Shown here piece by piece: positions 26,194-34,955 of a stretch of DNA of 64,000 bases. The stretch spans positions 4,650,001-4,714,000 of the forward strand of contig CP014771.1 of the NCBI GenBank assembly GCA_001596155.1. The letters run 5' to 3'. Numbering within the stretch: the stretch's first letter is position 1; each line of letters opens with the position of its first letter. The translations under genes were made by a program, and so were the position numbers. This stretch comes from Hymenobacter psoromatis (GTDB lineage Bacteria > Bacteroidota > Bacteroidia > Cytophagales > Hymenobacteraceae). The notes under the pieces were generated by a model, which made no database searches, was not told where the DNA came from, and saw nothing but the letters and a program-made list of their open reading frames with translations.

Positions 26194-27312
26194 ATGCGAC
26201 TTACGCAGCCTCACCTGCTCCTGGCGCTGTGCGCCCTGTGCGGTGCCAATCTGGCCCCGGCTATGCCCATCCAAGTCCCTACCCCCCTCGGCAGCGCGGA
26301 AACGGCCGCGGACCAGCCGGGCGCGATGGTGCTGCTCAACGCCAACGATATCAGCAACTTACGCCGTACTAAAGAAGCCTACGCCGCGCTCATCCGGGCG
26401 GGCACGGCGCAGCTGGCTTACGTGCCCCAGCCCGTGGCGGTGCTGGCCCCCGACCCGCACTACACGGCCGATGGCGTCAACGAAAGTGGCAACACGGCCA
26501 AGCAATTGGCCGCCGATGCCCAGGTGGCGTACCGGGCCGGGCTGTGCTACCTGCTCACCACCGACCCGCGCTTTGCCGCCACCGCCCAGCGCATTCTGGA
26601 TGCCTGGGCCGGAACGCTCCGGCAAGTAGGTATGCCGCAGGGCAAGGCCGATGTGAATTTCAACCTGCCCTATATGATTATGGCGGCCAGCTGGGTGCGG
26701 GGGGTAGGCGGCTGGAACAGCGCGTCGTTTGACCAGTTTCTGCGCACTACGGTGCTGCCCGTGTCGCAAGCTGCCAACCCGCGCAACCACGGCCTCTGGG
26801 GCGTGCTGCTGGATGCCAGCGCCGCCGCCTACCTGGGCGATGCCCCGCGGCTGCGCGCGGCAAGCGCGCGCTGGCAGCAACTACTGCGCGGCGAAGTGGC
26901 CGCCGATGGCACTCTGCCGGAGGAAATGCAGCGCAGCGGCACCAGCAACTGGCGCGGCGGCCCCGACAAAGGTTTCAAGGGTCTGGCCTACACGCACTAC
27001 GCGCTGCTGCCGGCCAGCCTGGCCGCCAAAATTTTTGCCGACCAGGGGCAGCCCGTGTGGCGCACCCGCGGCGGGCTGCTGCTGCAAGCCGCCTTCGCGC
27101 GGGCGGCCGCCTGGACCCTGCACCCCGACACGTTTCCGTACTTTGCCAGCAACGGCGGCCACCTGGAGGGCGTGCGCAATGCCGCTTATTTTGCCCTGCT
27201 GCTGCATTATTACCCGAATCAGGATGCCGAAGCCGTGCTCCGGCAGGGCAACGTGGGCATGAACGGCTTTCAGCTGCTGGAGCTGTTTGGCCCGCCGCCC
27301 GCCGGCCAGTAG
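26194..27312 (+). CDS. Alginate lyase family protein (PL5-like)
   Basis: A 372-residue exported protein with a signal peptide (LLLALCALCGANLAPAMP). The body is the (alpha/alpha) toroid of the alginate lyase family: LNANDISNLRR near 50, LTTDPRFAATAQRILDAW, then the catalytic-region NPRNHGLWG near 205, where an Asn-His pair is expected, and SNWRGGPDKGFKGLAYTHYA near 255. It would cleave mannuronate-rich or related polyuronates in the periplasm. No SusC/D pair is adjacent, so it is not part of a classical utilisation locus. Confidence 0.82.
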   Translation: MRLTQPHLLLALCALCGANLAPAMPIQVPTPLGSAETAADQPGAMVLLNANDISNLRRTKEAYAALIRAGTAQLAYVPQPVAVLAPDPHYTADGVNESGNTAKQLAADAQVAYRAGLCYLLTTDPRFAATAQRILDAWAGTLRQVGMPQGKADVNFNLPYMIMAASWVRGVGGWNSASFDQFLRTTVLPVSQAANPRNHGLWGVLLDASAAAYLGDAPRLRAASARWQQLLRGEVAADGTLPEEMQRSGTSNWRGGPDKGFKGLAYTHYALLPASLAAKIFADQGQPVWRTRGGLLLQAAFARAAAWTLHPDTFPYFASNGGHLEGVRNAAYFALLLHYYPNQDAEAVLRQGNVGMNGFQLLELFGPPPAGQ

Positions 27313-27666
27313 CGCCCCGGTTGCCACGCACTGAATTTTTCGAACCCGTTGGCCGTTTGCTCGTAATGGCTTAATATTGCAGCAGCAAGCCGACCCACGG
27401 GGCCGGCGGGGCTAGCCTACTAGGCCGGCCCGCTGCGTGGCCGGCTCAATCAGGTTGCTTTTGGTGGAGCTGCCGGCTACCCTTCTCACACCTCACTCAT
27501 TTCCTGTTTGTTGCCCCCTGCCTGGCTGGTTAAGTGGCGCGTTGGCGCTTCGTGTTGTTGGTTTCCGACCCCCGCGGCCGGCCTGGCCCCGCGCGGCCGG
27601 GCAGCTGGGTCCCCCAGGCTGTCCCACGAGCCGGCTCCGTTCTGATTTCCCCTCCCTCCCTAGTAT
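27313..27666 (+). other. 354-base leader region before rho
   Basis: No gene is visible. The segment is GC-rich, with several short hairpins (for example GGCCGGCGGGGCTAGCC...GGCCGGCC near 27400-27430) and pyrimidine-rich stretches (27481-27535 and 27640-27660) just before the rho start. C/U-rich leaders suit Rho autoregulation, but this is inference. Confidence 0.35.
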
Positions 27667-29925
27667 ATGTATACCCTTAATGAGCTGAAGGACCGGCTGT
27701 TGTCTGAGCTGAAAGAAGTTGCTGAGCAGCTGAACGTTGGTAACTTTAAGCGCCTCAGCAAGCAGGATTTGATTTATAAAATCCTCGACCATCAGGCGTC
27801 GCTGCCCACCGGCCAGCTGCCCGATAAAAAGCCTACCCCCCCTCCGGCGGCCGAAGCGCCCGCGCCGGCCAGTGCGGCCCCCGCTGAAGCCGAAGCGGCC
27901 CCCGCGCGCGGCAGTCGGGGCGGTGCCGGCCGCCGGCGCTCTTCCGCCGATGAAACGCCCGGCGAATTGCCATTTTCCGATGTGGCGGCCCCCGCCCCAG
28001 TAGTGGCTAAGCCCGCCGAAACCGCTGAGCCAGCGGCAGTTGTGACCGAAGAAACCTCGCAGCCTACCCGCCTCGAAAAGGTAGAAGCCGATGAAGAGGC
28101 CGTGGCCAACGTGTCGGTGCAAGCCGAAGAAGCCACGGTGCCACCCACCGAAACCAACCCCACCGCCGAAACGCACTCGGCCGACGAGAACTCCCCGCCC
28201 CGCCGCGAGCGGCGCGAGCGCGTGGACCGCGCCGGCCGGCCGCTGCCCCGCCGTGAGCCCGGCCAGCCCGTGGCCGCTGCCGGTGGGTCGGCTCCCGTAG
28301 CTTCTTCCGACACGGCGCAGCCTGAGCCAGAAGCAGTTGCCGACACCTACGCCGACCGCCGCGAAACCCGCGAACAGCGCTTCGAGCGCGAAAACCGGGA
28401 CGGCCGCGACAGCCGCGACCCGCGGGACAACGCCCCGCGCCTGGGCCGCAACGACCAGCCCCGCAATGAGTTTCGCGAAAACCGGGAGCCGCGCGAGAAC
28501 CGCGACAACAACGGCCAGCCCCGCCAACCTAACGGGGTAGGGGCCACCGACCAGCCCCGCCTCAGCCGCGAGGAGCGCTATGCCCAGCGCGAAGCCCAGC
28601 GCCAGCAGCGCCGCGAGGAGCGCCAGCGTACCGGTGCCGATGGCCAGCCCGTAGCAGTTGAGCAACCCGCAGGCAGCCAGCAAAATGCGAGCGGCCAGCC
28701 GCAACAGGAGCGCCGCGACGATGGCCCGCGCCAGCCGCAGCCGGAGCGCCGCGACGACGGCCAGCGCCAGCCGCAGCAAGCGCCGCGCCCGGCCCGCGCC
28801 CCGGAGCTTGACCTCGTGGTGCCCGGCTCGGGCACGATGGAGCTGATGGCCGACGGCGGCTACGGCTTCCTGCGTTCGCCTTATTATAACTACCTGTCCT
28901 CGCCCGACGACATCTACGTGTCGCCGCAGCAGGTGCGGCAGTTTGGCCTCAAGGCTGGCGACACGGTGAGCTGCACCATGCGCCCGCCCCGCGAAAATGA
29001 GAAGTATTTCGCCTTGGTGAACGTGGAAAACATCAACGGCCGCACGGTGGAGGAAGTACGCGACCGCGTGCCGTTCAGTCACTTAACGCCGCTTTTTGCT
29101 GATGAGAAGCTCAAGCTTAGTACCAAGCCGACCCAGGTGAGCACCCGCGTGCTCGACCTGTTTGCCCCCATCGGCAAGGGTCAGCGCGGCCTCATCGTGG
29201 CGCAGCCCAAAACCGGCAAAACGGTGCTGCTCCAGGAAATCGCCAACGCCATTTCGGAAAACCACCCCGAGGTGTATCTCATTATCCTGCTGATAGATGA
29301 GCGCCCCGAGGAAGTAACCGATATGGCCCGCTCGGTGAAGGCCGAGGTGCTGTCTTCGACCTTCGACGAAATGGCTGACCGCCACGTGAAAATCGCGGAA
29401 TTGGCCCTCGACAAGGCGCGCCGCCTCGTGGAGTGCGGCCACGACGTGGTGATTTTGCTCGACTCGATTACCCGCCTGGCGCGGGCCTACAATACCGTGC
29501 AGCCCAGCAGCTCGCGCATCCTCTCGGGTGGCATTGATGCCGGCGCATTGCAAAAGCCCAAGCGCTTCTTCGGCGCGGCCCGCAACATTGAAGGCCCTGG
29601 CTCCCTGACGATTATCGCCACCGCGCTCATCGAAACCGGCTCGAAGATGGACGAGGTTATCTTCGAAGAATTTAAAGGTACCGGCAACATGGAATTGCAG
29701 CTTGACCGCAAGCTGGCCAACAAGCGCGTTTTCCCGGCTATCGACATTCCGGCTTCCGGCACCCGCCGCGAAGACCTGCTAATGAGCCGCGACGAGTTGA
29801 GCCGCGTGTGGGTGCTCCGCAAATTCATGACCGACATGAGCGCCACCGAGGCAATGGAATTCCTCAAGGACCGCATGAAAGGCACCAAGGACAACGAAGA
29901 GTTCCTGTTGGCTATGAACGGGTAA
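27667..29925 (+). CDS. rho: Transcription termination factor Rho, with long N-terminal insertion
   Basis: A 752-residue Rho, much longer than the 419-residue E. coli protein. Residues 1-40 form the Rho_N domain ([20 protein letters not shown]). Residues ~45-380 are a low-complexity, disordered insertion, first Ala/Pro/Glu-rich, then Arg/Asp/Asn/Gln-rich with repeated ERRDDG-type units. The RNA-binding fold ([20 protein letters not shown]) starts near 395, and the hexameric ATPase follows with Walker A ([14 protein letters not shown]) near 512 and Walker B ([17 protein letters not shown]). It unwinds nascent RNA and ends transcription. A strong terminator follows the gene. Confidence 0.96.
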   Translation: MYTLNELKDRLLSELKEVAEQLNVGNFKRLSKQDLIYKILDHQASLPTGQLPDKKPTPPPAAEAPAPASAAPAEAEAAPARGSRGGAGRRRSSADETPGELPFSDVAAPAPVVAKPAETAEPAAVVTEETSQPTRLEKVEADEEAVANVSVQAEEATVPPTETNPTAETHSADENSPPRRERRERVDRAGRPLPRREPGQPVAAAGGSAPVASSDTAQPEPEAVADTYADRRETREQRFERENRDGRDSRDPRDNAPRLGRNDQPRNEFRENREPRENRDNNGQPRQPNGVGATDQPRLSREERYAQREAQRQQRREERQRTGADGQPVAVEQPAGSQQNASGQPQQERRDDGPRQPQPERRDDGQRQPQQAPRPARAPELDLVVPGSGTMELMADGGYGFLRSPYYNYLSSPDDIYVSPQQVRQFGLKAGDTVSCTMRPPRENEKYFALVNVENINGRTVEEVRDRVPFSHLTPLFADEKLKLSTKPTQVSTRVLDLFAPIGKGQRGLIVAQPKTGKTVLLQEIANAISENHPEVYLIILLIDERPEEVTDMARSVKAEVLSSTFDEMADRHVKIAELALDKARRLVECGHDVVILLDSITRLARAYNTVQPSSSRILSGGIDAGALQKPKRFFGAARNIEGPGSLTIIATALIETGSKMDEVIFEEFKGTGNMELQLDRKLANKRVFPAIDIPASGTRREDLLMSRDELSRVWVLRKFMTDMSATEAMEFLKDRMKGTKDNEEFLLAMNG

Positions 29926-29953
29926 CGACCTCTAAGGCCCTTGGGCATTTGGT

Positions 29954-29994
29954 AGCGGCTCCACCAGATTTTGCTGGTGGAGCCGCTATTTTTA
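29954..29994 (+). terminator. Terminator of rho
   Basis: A perfect 14-bp stem (29954-29967 with 29974-29987) is followed by ATTTTTAT, 29 bases after the rho stop. Confidence 0.85.
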
Positions 29995-30026
29995 TGCACT
30001 TATCTCACGCCTGGCATCTTGGAGCT

Positions 30027-30533
30027 ATGACTACCTTTTCCACGCGTAACTATTTGCTGGCCGCCCTATTGGGGGTGGGCCAGCTAGCCTATGGCCAGGC
30101 CGCCCCGTTCCGCTATCCTCCGGCTGTCCGCTCCGATGCGTGGATGGATAGTGCGCGGCGGCTGCCACTGCCGCAACAGCTAGCGGCTGTGCGCGCTCGA
30201 ATGCTGGCCGATACGGTGCTGCGCCATCCCCAGCAATATGCCTGCATAACGCTTTTTTCGGCTGCTCAGCGCGCGGCTTACGACCAGGCTCAGCGGCCCA
30301 GAGAACAGGCCGAAGCGGCTCGGCCGGCAGGTAGCTTACTGCTGTATATGGTTGACGGAGAGTCGTTAGCCACCAACTACCCAGCGCCAACGAATGCTTT
30401 TCTGCAAAAGATGGCCGCGTATGCAGTGCAGCACATCGAGTTTTTGAGCGGCCCTATGGCCACGGCAATCTATGGCTCGCGAGGCGCTAATGGCGTTGTT
30501 ATCCTATCTGGTAGCCCACCTAGGCACCGCTAG
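30027..30533 (+). CDS. Small exported protein with an isolated TonB-plug motif
   Basis: A 168-residue protein with a signal peptide (NYLLAALLGVGQLAYGQ). Its last third contains IEFLSGPMATAIYGSRGANG followed by VVIL, which is the end of the plug domain of SusC-type TonB-dependent receptors. The beta-barrel is absent and the preceding residues do not form a complete plug. The stop overlaps the convergent UbiA-family gene by 4 bases. It may be a stand-alone adaptor that mimics a plug, or a remnant of a receptor. Confidence 0.65.
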   Translation: MTTFSTRNYLLAALLGVGQLAYGQAAPFRYPPAVRSDAWMDSARRLPLPQQLAAVRARMLADTVLRHPQQYACITLFSAAQRAAYDQAQRPREQAEAARPAGSLLLYMVDGESLATNYPAPTNAFLQKMAAYAVQHIEFLSGPMATAIYGSRGANGVVILSGSPPRHR

Positions 30534-31474
30534 TGCCCGCAGAGCAGCATCGCCAAAAACGCCAGGCTCAGGCATACTGACGACACTTGGTTCATGCGCA
30601 TGGTCCACTCGAAGTTGGCCAGCGCCGGGTCGCGCCACGCCAGCCAGGCCCAGCGCGAAAACAGCGTCACCACCGGCCCGGTGGCCACCAGAAAAATCAG
30701 CAGATTTTGCAGCTCGCCGCGCTGCCAGTAGGTGAGGCCCATGAGCAGCGCGCCCGCCAGCAGCCCGCCCGCCGCGAACCCAAACGTGCCCCGAATACCC
30801 AGCCGCAGGCTCAGCGTGCGGTCGCCGCGCCGCGCATCTTCCTGGTGTTGATAGATTTGGGTGAGGGGGTAGGAGCCGCACAAAAACAACGTGCTCACCA
30901 GTGCCAGCCGCAAGTTGCTGGGCTCGGCCAGCTGCGCCGAGGTGGCCCCTACCCCCACCTGCGCCATCAAAAAGGTGAAGGCGCCCTGGAAAATCACGAC
31001 CACAACGGTGCTCAGCAGCGGGTATTTTTTGAGGCGAATTCCCTCGTAGCTGTAAGCTCTGGAAACCAGAATATACACCACTACCATCGCCGCGAACGGC
31101 CAGCCCAGCAGCAGCGAGGCCACCAGCGCCAGCGTTTCGAACAGCCACACGAGATGCAGCAGCTCGGGCGTGACCGGCGGCGGCGCTTTCAGCCCCCCGA
31201 TACTGCCCTCATCCTTATCATAATACGAGTTGTAGCCATTGGAAGCCGGGTACACCAGCAGGTGCAGAATGGCGAACCCCGTCGCCGCCCGGCCCCAGCC
31301 AAACGGCGCGCGCAACGCGCTGAGCCCGAACCAGAACACCGGCATCAGAAACAACGAAAACGGCAGGCGCAGCAGCGCGAACGCTTGGCGGTAGCTTCGG
31401 ATTCCTGGTTCCTTCAAGTTCCTGGCTCCTGGTTTCTCGTTGCTAATTCTCGGTTGCGGGTTCTCGGTTGTCAA
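30530..31474 (-). CDS. UbiA-family prenyltransferase
   Basis: A 314-residue integral membrane protein with about 8-9 helices. The first Asp-rich prenyl-diphosphate motif is NGYNSYYDKDEGSIGGLK near residue 85. A second polar loop (YQHQEDARRGDRTLSLRLG) near 205 gives the partner acidic site. The family attaches polyprenyl chains to aromatic acceptors; a menaquinone role is possible, since menC occurs at 50.3 kb, but the gene is not clustered with it. The first ~25 residues are polar and the true start could be further in. Confidence 0.82.
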   Translation of the reverse strand: MTTENPQPRISNEKPGARNLKEPGIRSYRQAFALLRLPFSLFLMPVFWFGLSALRAPFGWGRAATGFAILHLLVYPASNGYNSYYDKDEGSIGGLKAPPPVTPELLHLVWLFETLALVASLLLGWPFAAMVVVYILVSRAYSYEGIRLKKYPLLSTVVVVIFQGAFTFLMAQVGVGATSAQLAEPSNLRLALVSTLFLCGSYPLTQIYQHQEDARRGDRTLSLRLGIRGTFGFAAGGLLAGALLMGLTYWQRGELQNLLIFLVATGPVVTLFSRWAWLAWRDPALANFEWTMRMNQVSSVCLSLAFLAMLLCGH

Positions 31475-31677
31475 AATGACTATCAGCGAAGTAAAATCAC
31501 TCCCAAAGGAAGATGAAAATTAGCCAGAAATAAGAAATCCGCCACAAGAAACCAGTTGAACTGACAAGTTAAAGAGCCGTTCGCTTCTGCGTCTTCTGCG
31601 CAAACCTCTGCGTCTTCTGCGGGCTAAAAACTCCCGAAGCCATATGCCAATTCAACCAGCAATCAGGGACCAGGAAC

Positions 31678-32469
31678 TTAAGAAGAACAAGGCACCCCAA
31701 TAAGATACGTCACGCGCGGCCCCCACCAGTGGCGTAGCTGCCCGGCGCACCAGTAGTAGCGCCCGGTGGGGTCGGCGCGGTGGGCCAGCGCCAACAGCTC
31801 CTCGGGCGGATACATGCGCAGGATGGACACCGTGCCATCCCAGATAGTAGCCAGCGGAATAATGGGTAGCAAGTAGGTGAATACCAGATTGCTGAGCCGA
31901 AAGGGCCGGAAAAAAGGCGTCAGCAGCAGCTGGGCCGCCGGCAGCACCGTGAGCGCCAGCCCGATTTCGAGCCAGCTCTTGGCCGCGCCCTCAAACACGC
32001 CCACGCCTACCCCCCCCGCCACGGCATCGCGCAGCAGGGCCTCGGCCTGCGGCGGCGCGAAGTGGTGAAACGCCGAAAAAATGACCCGGAACCCCGGCTG
32101 GTCGGCCGGCACTTGGAGTGCATCGAGGGGGGTAGGGAGGCCCCGAATGGCGCTGTGGGTGCGGCGCGCCACGTCGGCCCAGGCGGCGGGCTGGGGGTAG
32201 AGGTCGGTGAGGGTAATGGTGGCGGTAGGCATTTGCTGCGCGCGCAGGGCCGCCAGCACGGTTTCGGTGCCGCCGCCCGCGCCCGCGCCCAGCTCCAGCA
32301 GGTGCGTTTGGGCGGTGCGGCGCAGGGCCTCGGCCAGCAGCGGGGCCACCGGCCGGTAGGTGCCCAGCCGCGAAATCATAAACCGCAGATAATCCATCAT
32401 CCCGGCCCGGATGACGGCCGGAAACCACGGCAGGTCTTCAAACTCGAATAAGCGCAGGCGAAGCTTCAC
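31678..32469 (-). CDS. Class I SAM-dependent methyltransferase
   Basis: A 263-residue protein. The SAM-binding motif I is LLELGAGAGGGTE near residue 58, followed by ITLTDLYPQP (motif II acidic position) and a VIFSAFHHFAPPQAEALLRD segment typical of post-I motifs. The region ~165-215 is hydrophobic (IGLALTVLPAAQLLLTPFF, then VFTYLLPIIPLATIW), so it may sit at the membrane. The substrate is unknown. Confidence 0.75.
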   Translation of the reverse strand: MKLRLRLFEFEDLPWFPAVIRAGMMDYLRFMISRLGTYRPVAPLLAEALRRTAQTHLLELGAGAGGGTETVLAALRAQQMPTATITLTDLYPQPAAWADVARRTHSAIRGLPTPLDALQVPADQPGFRVIFSAFHHFAPPQAEALLRDAVAGGVGVGVFEGAAKSWLEIGLALTVLPAAQLLLTPFFRPFRLSNLVFTYLLPIIPLATIWDGTVSILRMYPPEELLALAHRADPTGRYYWCAGQLRHWWGPRVTYLIGVPCSS

Positions 32470-32570
32470 GGGAGTGAGGGGGGTAGGGAAGGCCGCTTAC
32501 GGAAAAAGGCGGTCAAACGGCGGCAAGTCAAAGCCTACCCTGCAATTCAGTACTCGTGCGGACAGGTATA

Positions 32571-32677
32571 AAAAGAACGTGATTCCGAGCTTGCCGAGGA
32601 ATCTCGCGTGCGTCGTTCGGGCCTTGTTCAACGACGCACGCGAGATTCCTCGGCAAGCTCGGAAGGACGTTCTTTTT
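32571..32677. repeat. Family B palindrome (AAGAACGTnATnCCGAGCTTGCCGAGGAATCTCGC type)
   Basis: Long, nearly perfect arms, AAAAGAACGT...CGAGGAATCTCGCGTGCGTCGTT and complement. It lies between two leftward genes. Relatives occur at 47494, 48229 and 54974. Confidence 0.9.
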
Positions 32678-32701
32678 ACCCAATCCCTTTTGACTGATTG
32701 C

Positions 32702-33472
32702 TTAGTTGCCGCCGATGCCGAATACCTTTTTCAGCAGCGAGGTGGTGCGGGCCACGGGGTTTGCCCGAATGTCGGCCTCCTCCTGGGCGATGAGCGTGAA
32801 CAGGCCATCAACGGCCCTATCAGTGGCATACTGGTTGAGGTTGGTTTGCACGGGCGTCACCAGCGGCAGCCGGTTGTAAATGGTAGTGAGACTGGTGTAG
32901 TACTTGGTAGCGTCCACTTTATCCAGGCTTTGCTGCATGATGGGCGCGAAGGCCGTGGTCAGCTGCGAGGTGGTGGTGCGCTTGAGGTACTGGGTGGCGG
33001 CGTCCTTCTGGCCGGTCAGAATATTCCACACATCAGTGAAAGTCAGGCTCTTGATGGCGTTCAGGAAAATAGGCTTAGCGCTCTTGGCCGCGTCCTCCGC
33101 GCCGCGGTTCAGCGACAGCTCAAACTTATCGACCTGGCTGCCCAGCCCAATGCTGCGCAGGGTAGTGGCCACGCGCTGCGCATCGGGCGGAAACGGGATG
33201 CGGATGAGCTTATTCAGGTTGAAGCCATCCGTAGCCGACGCCTGGTCCGCGCCCTTCGAAATGCCCTGGATAAGCGCCTCTTTGAGGCCGTTGGCCGCCT
33301 CGGTGTTGGTGAGGCCGGCCACGCCGGTAGTCGTGGTGGTCGTCGTAGTGGTCGTGGTTTTTCTGACAGGCAGCTTGAAACCGCCGATGCTGCTGGGCAG
33401 GCTGAACTGGGCGTGGGCGGTGAGTGTGAAACCAAGGAGCGCTACGGTAACGAGAAGAAGACGATTTTTCAT
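32702..33472 (-). CDS. DUF4197 family exported protein
   Basis: A 256-residue protein with a signal peptide (LLLVTVALLGFTLTAHAQ) and the DUF4197 domain over most of the rest (TEAANGLKEALIQGISKGAD, IPFPPDAQRVATTLRSIGLG, NAIKSLTFTDVWNILTGQKD are characteristic). A run of eleven threonines near residue 39 links the two. The threonines use mixed ACC/ACG/ACT codons, so it is a selected linker or an old expansion rather than a fresh slippage tract. The molecular function of the family is unknown. Confidence 0.88.
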   Translation of the reverse strand: MKNRLLLVTVALLGFTLTAHAQFSLPSSIGGFKLPVRKTTTTTTTTTTTGVAGLTNTEAANGLKEALIQGISKGADQASATDGFNLNKLIRIPFPPDAQRVATTLRSIGLGSQVDKFELSLNRGAEDAAKSAKPIFLNAIKSLTFTDVWNILTGQKDAATQYLKRTTTSQLTTAFAPIMQQSLDKVDATKYYTSLTTIYNRLPLVTPVQTNLNQYATDRAVDGLFTLIAQEEADIRANPVARTTSLLKKVFGIGGN

Positions 33473-33785
33473 AAGAAAATGGAAGCCTGAAAACTAAAAA
33501 GAACCAGCAGCGCCGCAAAGCAACTGCCAGGCTGCCCCAAAAAGTGCTTGCGCCGCAACAGTAGCCAAAAGACGTACCATTCTCTGATGCCAGCCAACTA
33601 CACTCGGCCAACCCCCGTTTTTTAACGACCTGGCCGCTGCAAGTTTAGTGAAAATGGCCCTTTCGAAAGCGCTCTCCAAGCAAAGTTGAGTGCTTGCCGG
33701 AAAAAATAAAAAATAGTGACTCGCGGACGCAGGCCTATGGCCTCTTTGTAGTAGCTTTGCAACACAAAGTACTTCACACATCCAC
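33473..33785. other. 313-base divergent spacer
   Basis: An AT-richer region between the DUF4197 gene and the membrane protein/HTH operon. Apart from the promoter-operator near 33751 no gene or repeat family was recognised. Confidence 0.5.
33749..33774 (+). promoter_or_regulatory. Promoter with overlapping inverted-repeat operator
   Basis: A TAGCTTTG box (33752-33759) is part of an inverted repeat: CTTTG (33755-33759), five bases, CAAAG (33765-33769), extended by AGTA and TACT on the outer sides. It precedes an operon that encodes a winged-HTH regulator, so autoregulation is likely. Confidence 0.5.
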
Positions 33786-34484
33786 ATGAAGCCCGCCGCC
33801 CAAGACCCCCTGGCCCAGCTTACCGAAATCCGCGCCATCATGGAGCGCAGCTCGCGCTTTCTGTCGTTGAGCGGATTGAGTGGGGTAGGGGCCGGCGTGG
33901 TGGCGCTGGCGGGCGTGCTGCTATTGGAAGGCGTGATTTCTATAGACTATGAGCATGAAGCAAGCACGGGCTTTAGTCACTTCGTAGCCTTGTTGGAGCG
34001 CGACCCGGCACTTCGAGCGCTGTGGCTGTGGCCCTTGCTGGGCTTGGCGGTAGGTATGATAGTGCTGGCGCTGCTGGTGGCGGCGTTTTTCACGCTGCGC
34101 CGCACCCGGCGCGAGGGCCTGCGCTCACTGTGGACGGCCCCGGCGCGGCGGCTGCTGGCAGCCCTGGCCATACCGCTGGTGGCGGGCGGGCTTTTTTGCC
34201 TGGAGTTATATATGAGAGGCGCGGTGGCCCTGGTGGTGCCGGGCCTGCTGGTGTTCTACGGCCTGGCCCTGCTCAACGGTGGCAAGTACACGCTGGATGA
34301 GATTAAGTACCTGGGCCTCACGCTGGTGGCGCTGGGGCTGGTGGCGCTGCTGCTGCCCAGCTACGGCCTGCTGCTGTTTGGGGCGGGCTTTGGGCTGGGG
34401 CACATCGGCTACGGCCTGCTCATGTATAATCGCTATGAGCGCCCCTTGCCGGCCAAGGCGGGCAAGCCGAACTTTGCCCCGTGA
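33786..34484 (+). CDS. Multi-helix membrane protein of an HTH-regulated pair
   Basis: A 232-residue inner-membrane protein with six to seven hydrophobic helices after a short cytosolic N-terminus (PLAQLTEIRAIMERSSRFLS). No catalytic motif seen. The stop overlaps the next start by four bases (GTGA), so it is translationally coupled to the HTH protein. This pairing of a membrane protein with a small winged-helix regulator recurs in Bacteroidota, but its role is not established here. Confidence 0.8.
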   Translation: MKPAAQDPLAQLTEIRAIMERSSRFLSLSGLSGVGAGVVALAGVLLLEGVISIDYEHEASTGFSHFVALLERDPALRALWLWPLLGLAVGMIVLALLVAAFFTLRRTRREGLRSLWTAPARRLLAALAIPLVAGGLFCLELYMRGAVALVVPGLLVFYGLALLNGGKYTLDEIKYLGLTLVALGLVALLLPSYGLLLFGAGFGLGHIGYGLLMYNRYERPLPAKAGKPNFAP

Positions 34485-34774
34485 AGTACGCCATCCACAC
34501 CCTCAACAAGGCCTTCGACCACCGCGTGCGCCTCGGCGTGATGGCCGTGCTGCTGGCTAATGAATCAGTGAGCTTCAACGACTTAAAAGAAAGCCTCGAC
34601 CTCACCGACGGCAACCTGGCCTCGCACGTGGCGGCGCTCGAAAAAGCCGGCTACGTGCTGGTCAGCAAGCAGTTTATCGGTAAAAAACCCAACACTACCT
34701 ACGTCGCGACCATTGAGGGCAAAGCCGCCTTTCAGGCCCACCTGGCGGCGCTGGAGAAACTTCTGCGGGGGTAA
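34481..34774 (+). CDS. ArsR/MarR-like winged-helix regulator (HTH_34 type)
   Basis: A 97-residue DNA-binding protein that starts with GTG inside the stop of the preceding gene. The winged helix is complete: RLGVMAVLLANESVSFNDLK, then the recognition helix (TDGNLASHVAALEKAGYV) and wing (KPNTTYVATIEG). It lacks a ligand domain. It probably binds the inverted repeat at 33749-33774 ahead of its own operon. Confidence 0.88.
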   Translation: MKYAIHTLNKAFDHRVRLGVMAVLLANESVSFNDLKESLDLTDGNLASHVAALEKAGYVLVSKQFIGKKPNTTYVATIEGKAAFQAHLAALEKLLRG

Positions 34775-34803
34775 GAAAACTTCCGCCTTTGATTGCGAGT
34801 GAA

Positions 34804-34900
34804 CGTTTGTCATTGCGAGCGCAGCGAAGCAATTGCCTCAGAACGAGTCGTTCGAATGTCGTGCTGGGGTGATTGCTTCGCAGGCTCGCAATGACAAACG
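34804..34900. repeat. Family A palindrome
   Basis: Arms CGTTTGTCATTGCGAGCGC...CAATGACAAACG, with inner GAAGCAATTGCC/GTGATTGCTTCG. It is located 30 bases after the HTH gene. Confidence 0.9.
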
Positions 34901-34955
34901 GATATCAAAACTCTTTTTTTTACTTAATCACTTTGAAAAACAAAGTTCTTTCCAA

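Noticed and set aside
27493..29082. 529-codon minus-strand open frame over rho
   Set aside because: Low-complexity Gly/Ala/Leu shadow of the Arg/Glu-rich insertion in Rho.
30027..30533. Pseudogene of a TonB-dependent receptor
   Set aside because: It has an intact signal peptide, frame and stop. No barrel remnants follow, so it was kept as a gene.
33322..33362. Slippage-prone homopolymer in the DUF4197 gene
   Set aside because: The threonine run uses mixed ACC, ACG and ACT codons, which does not favour slippage.
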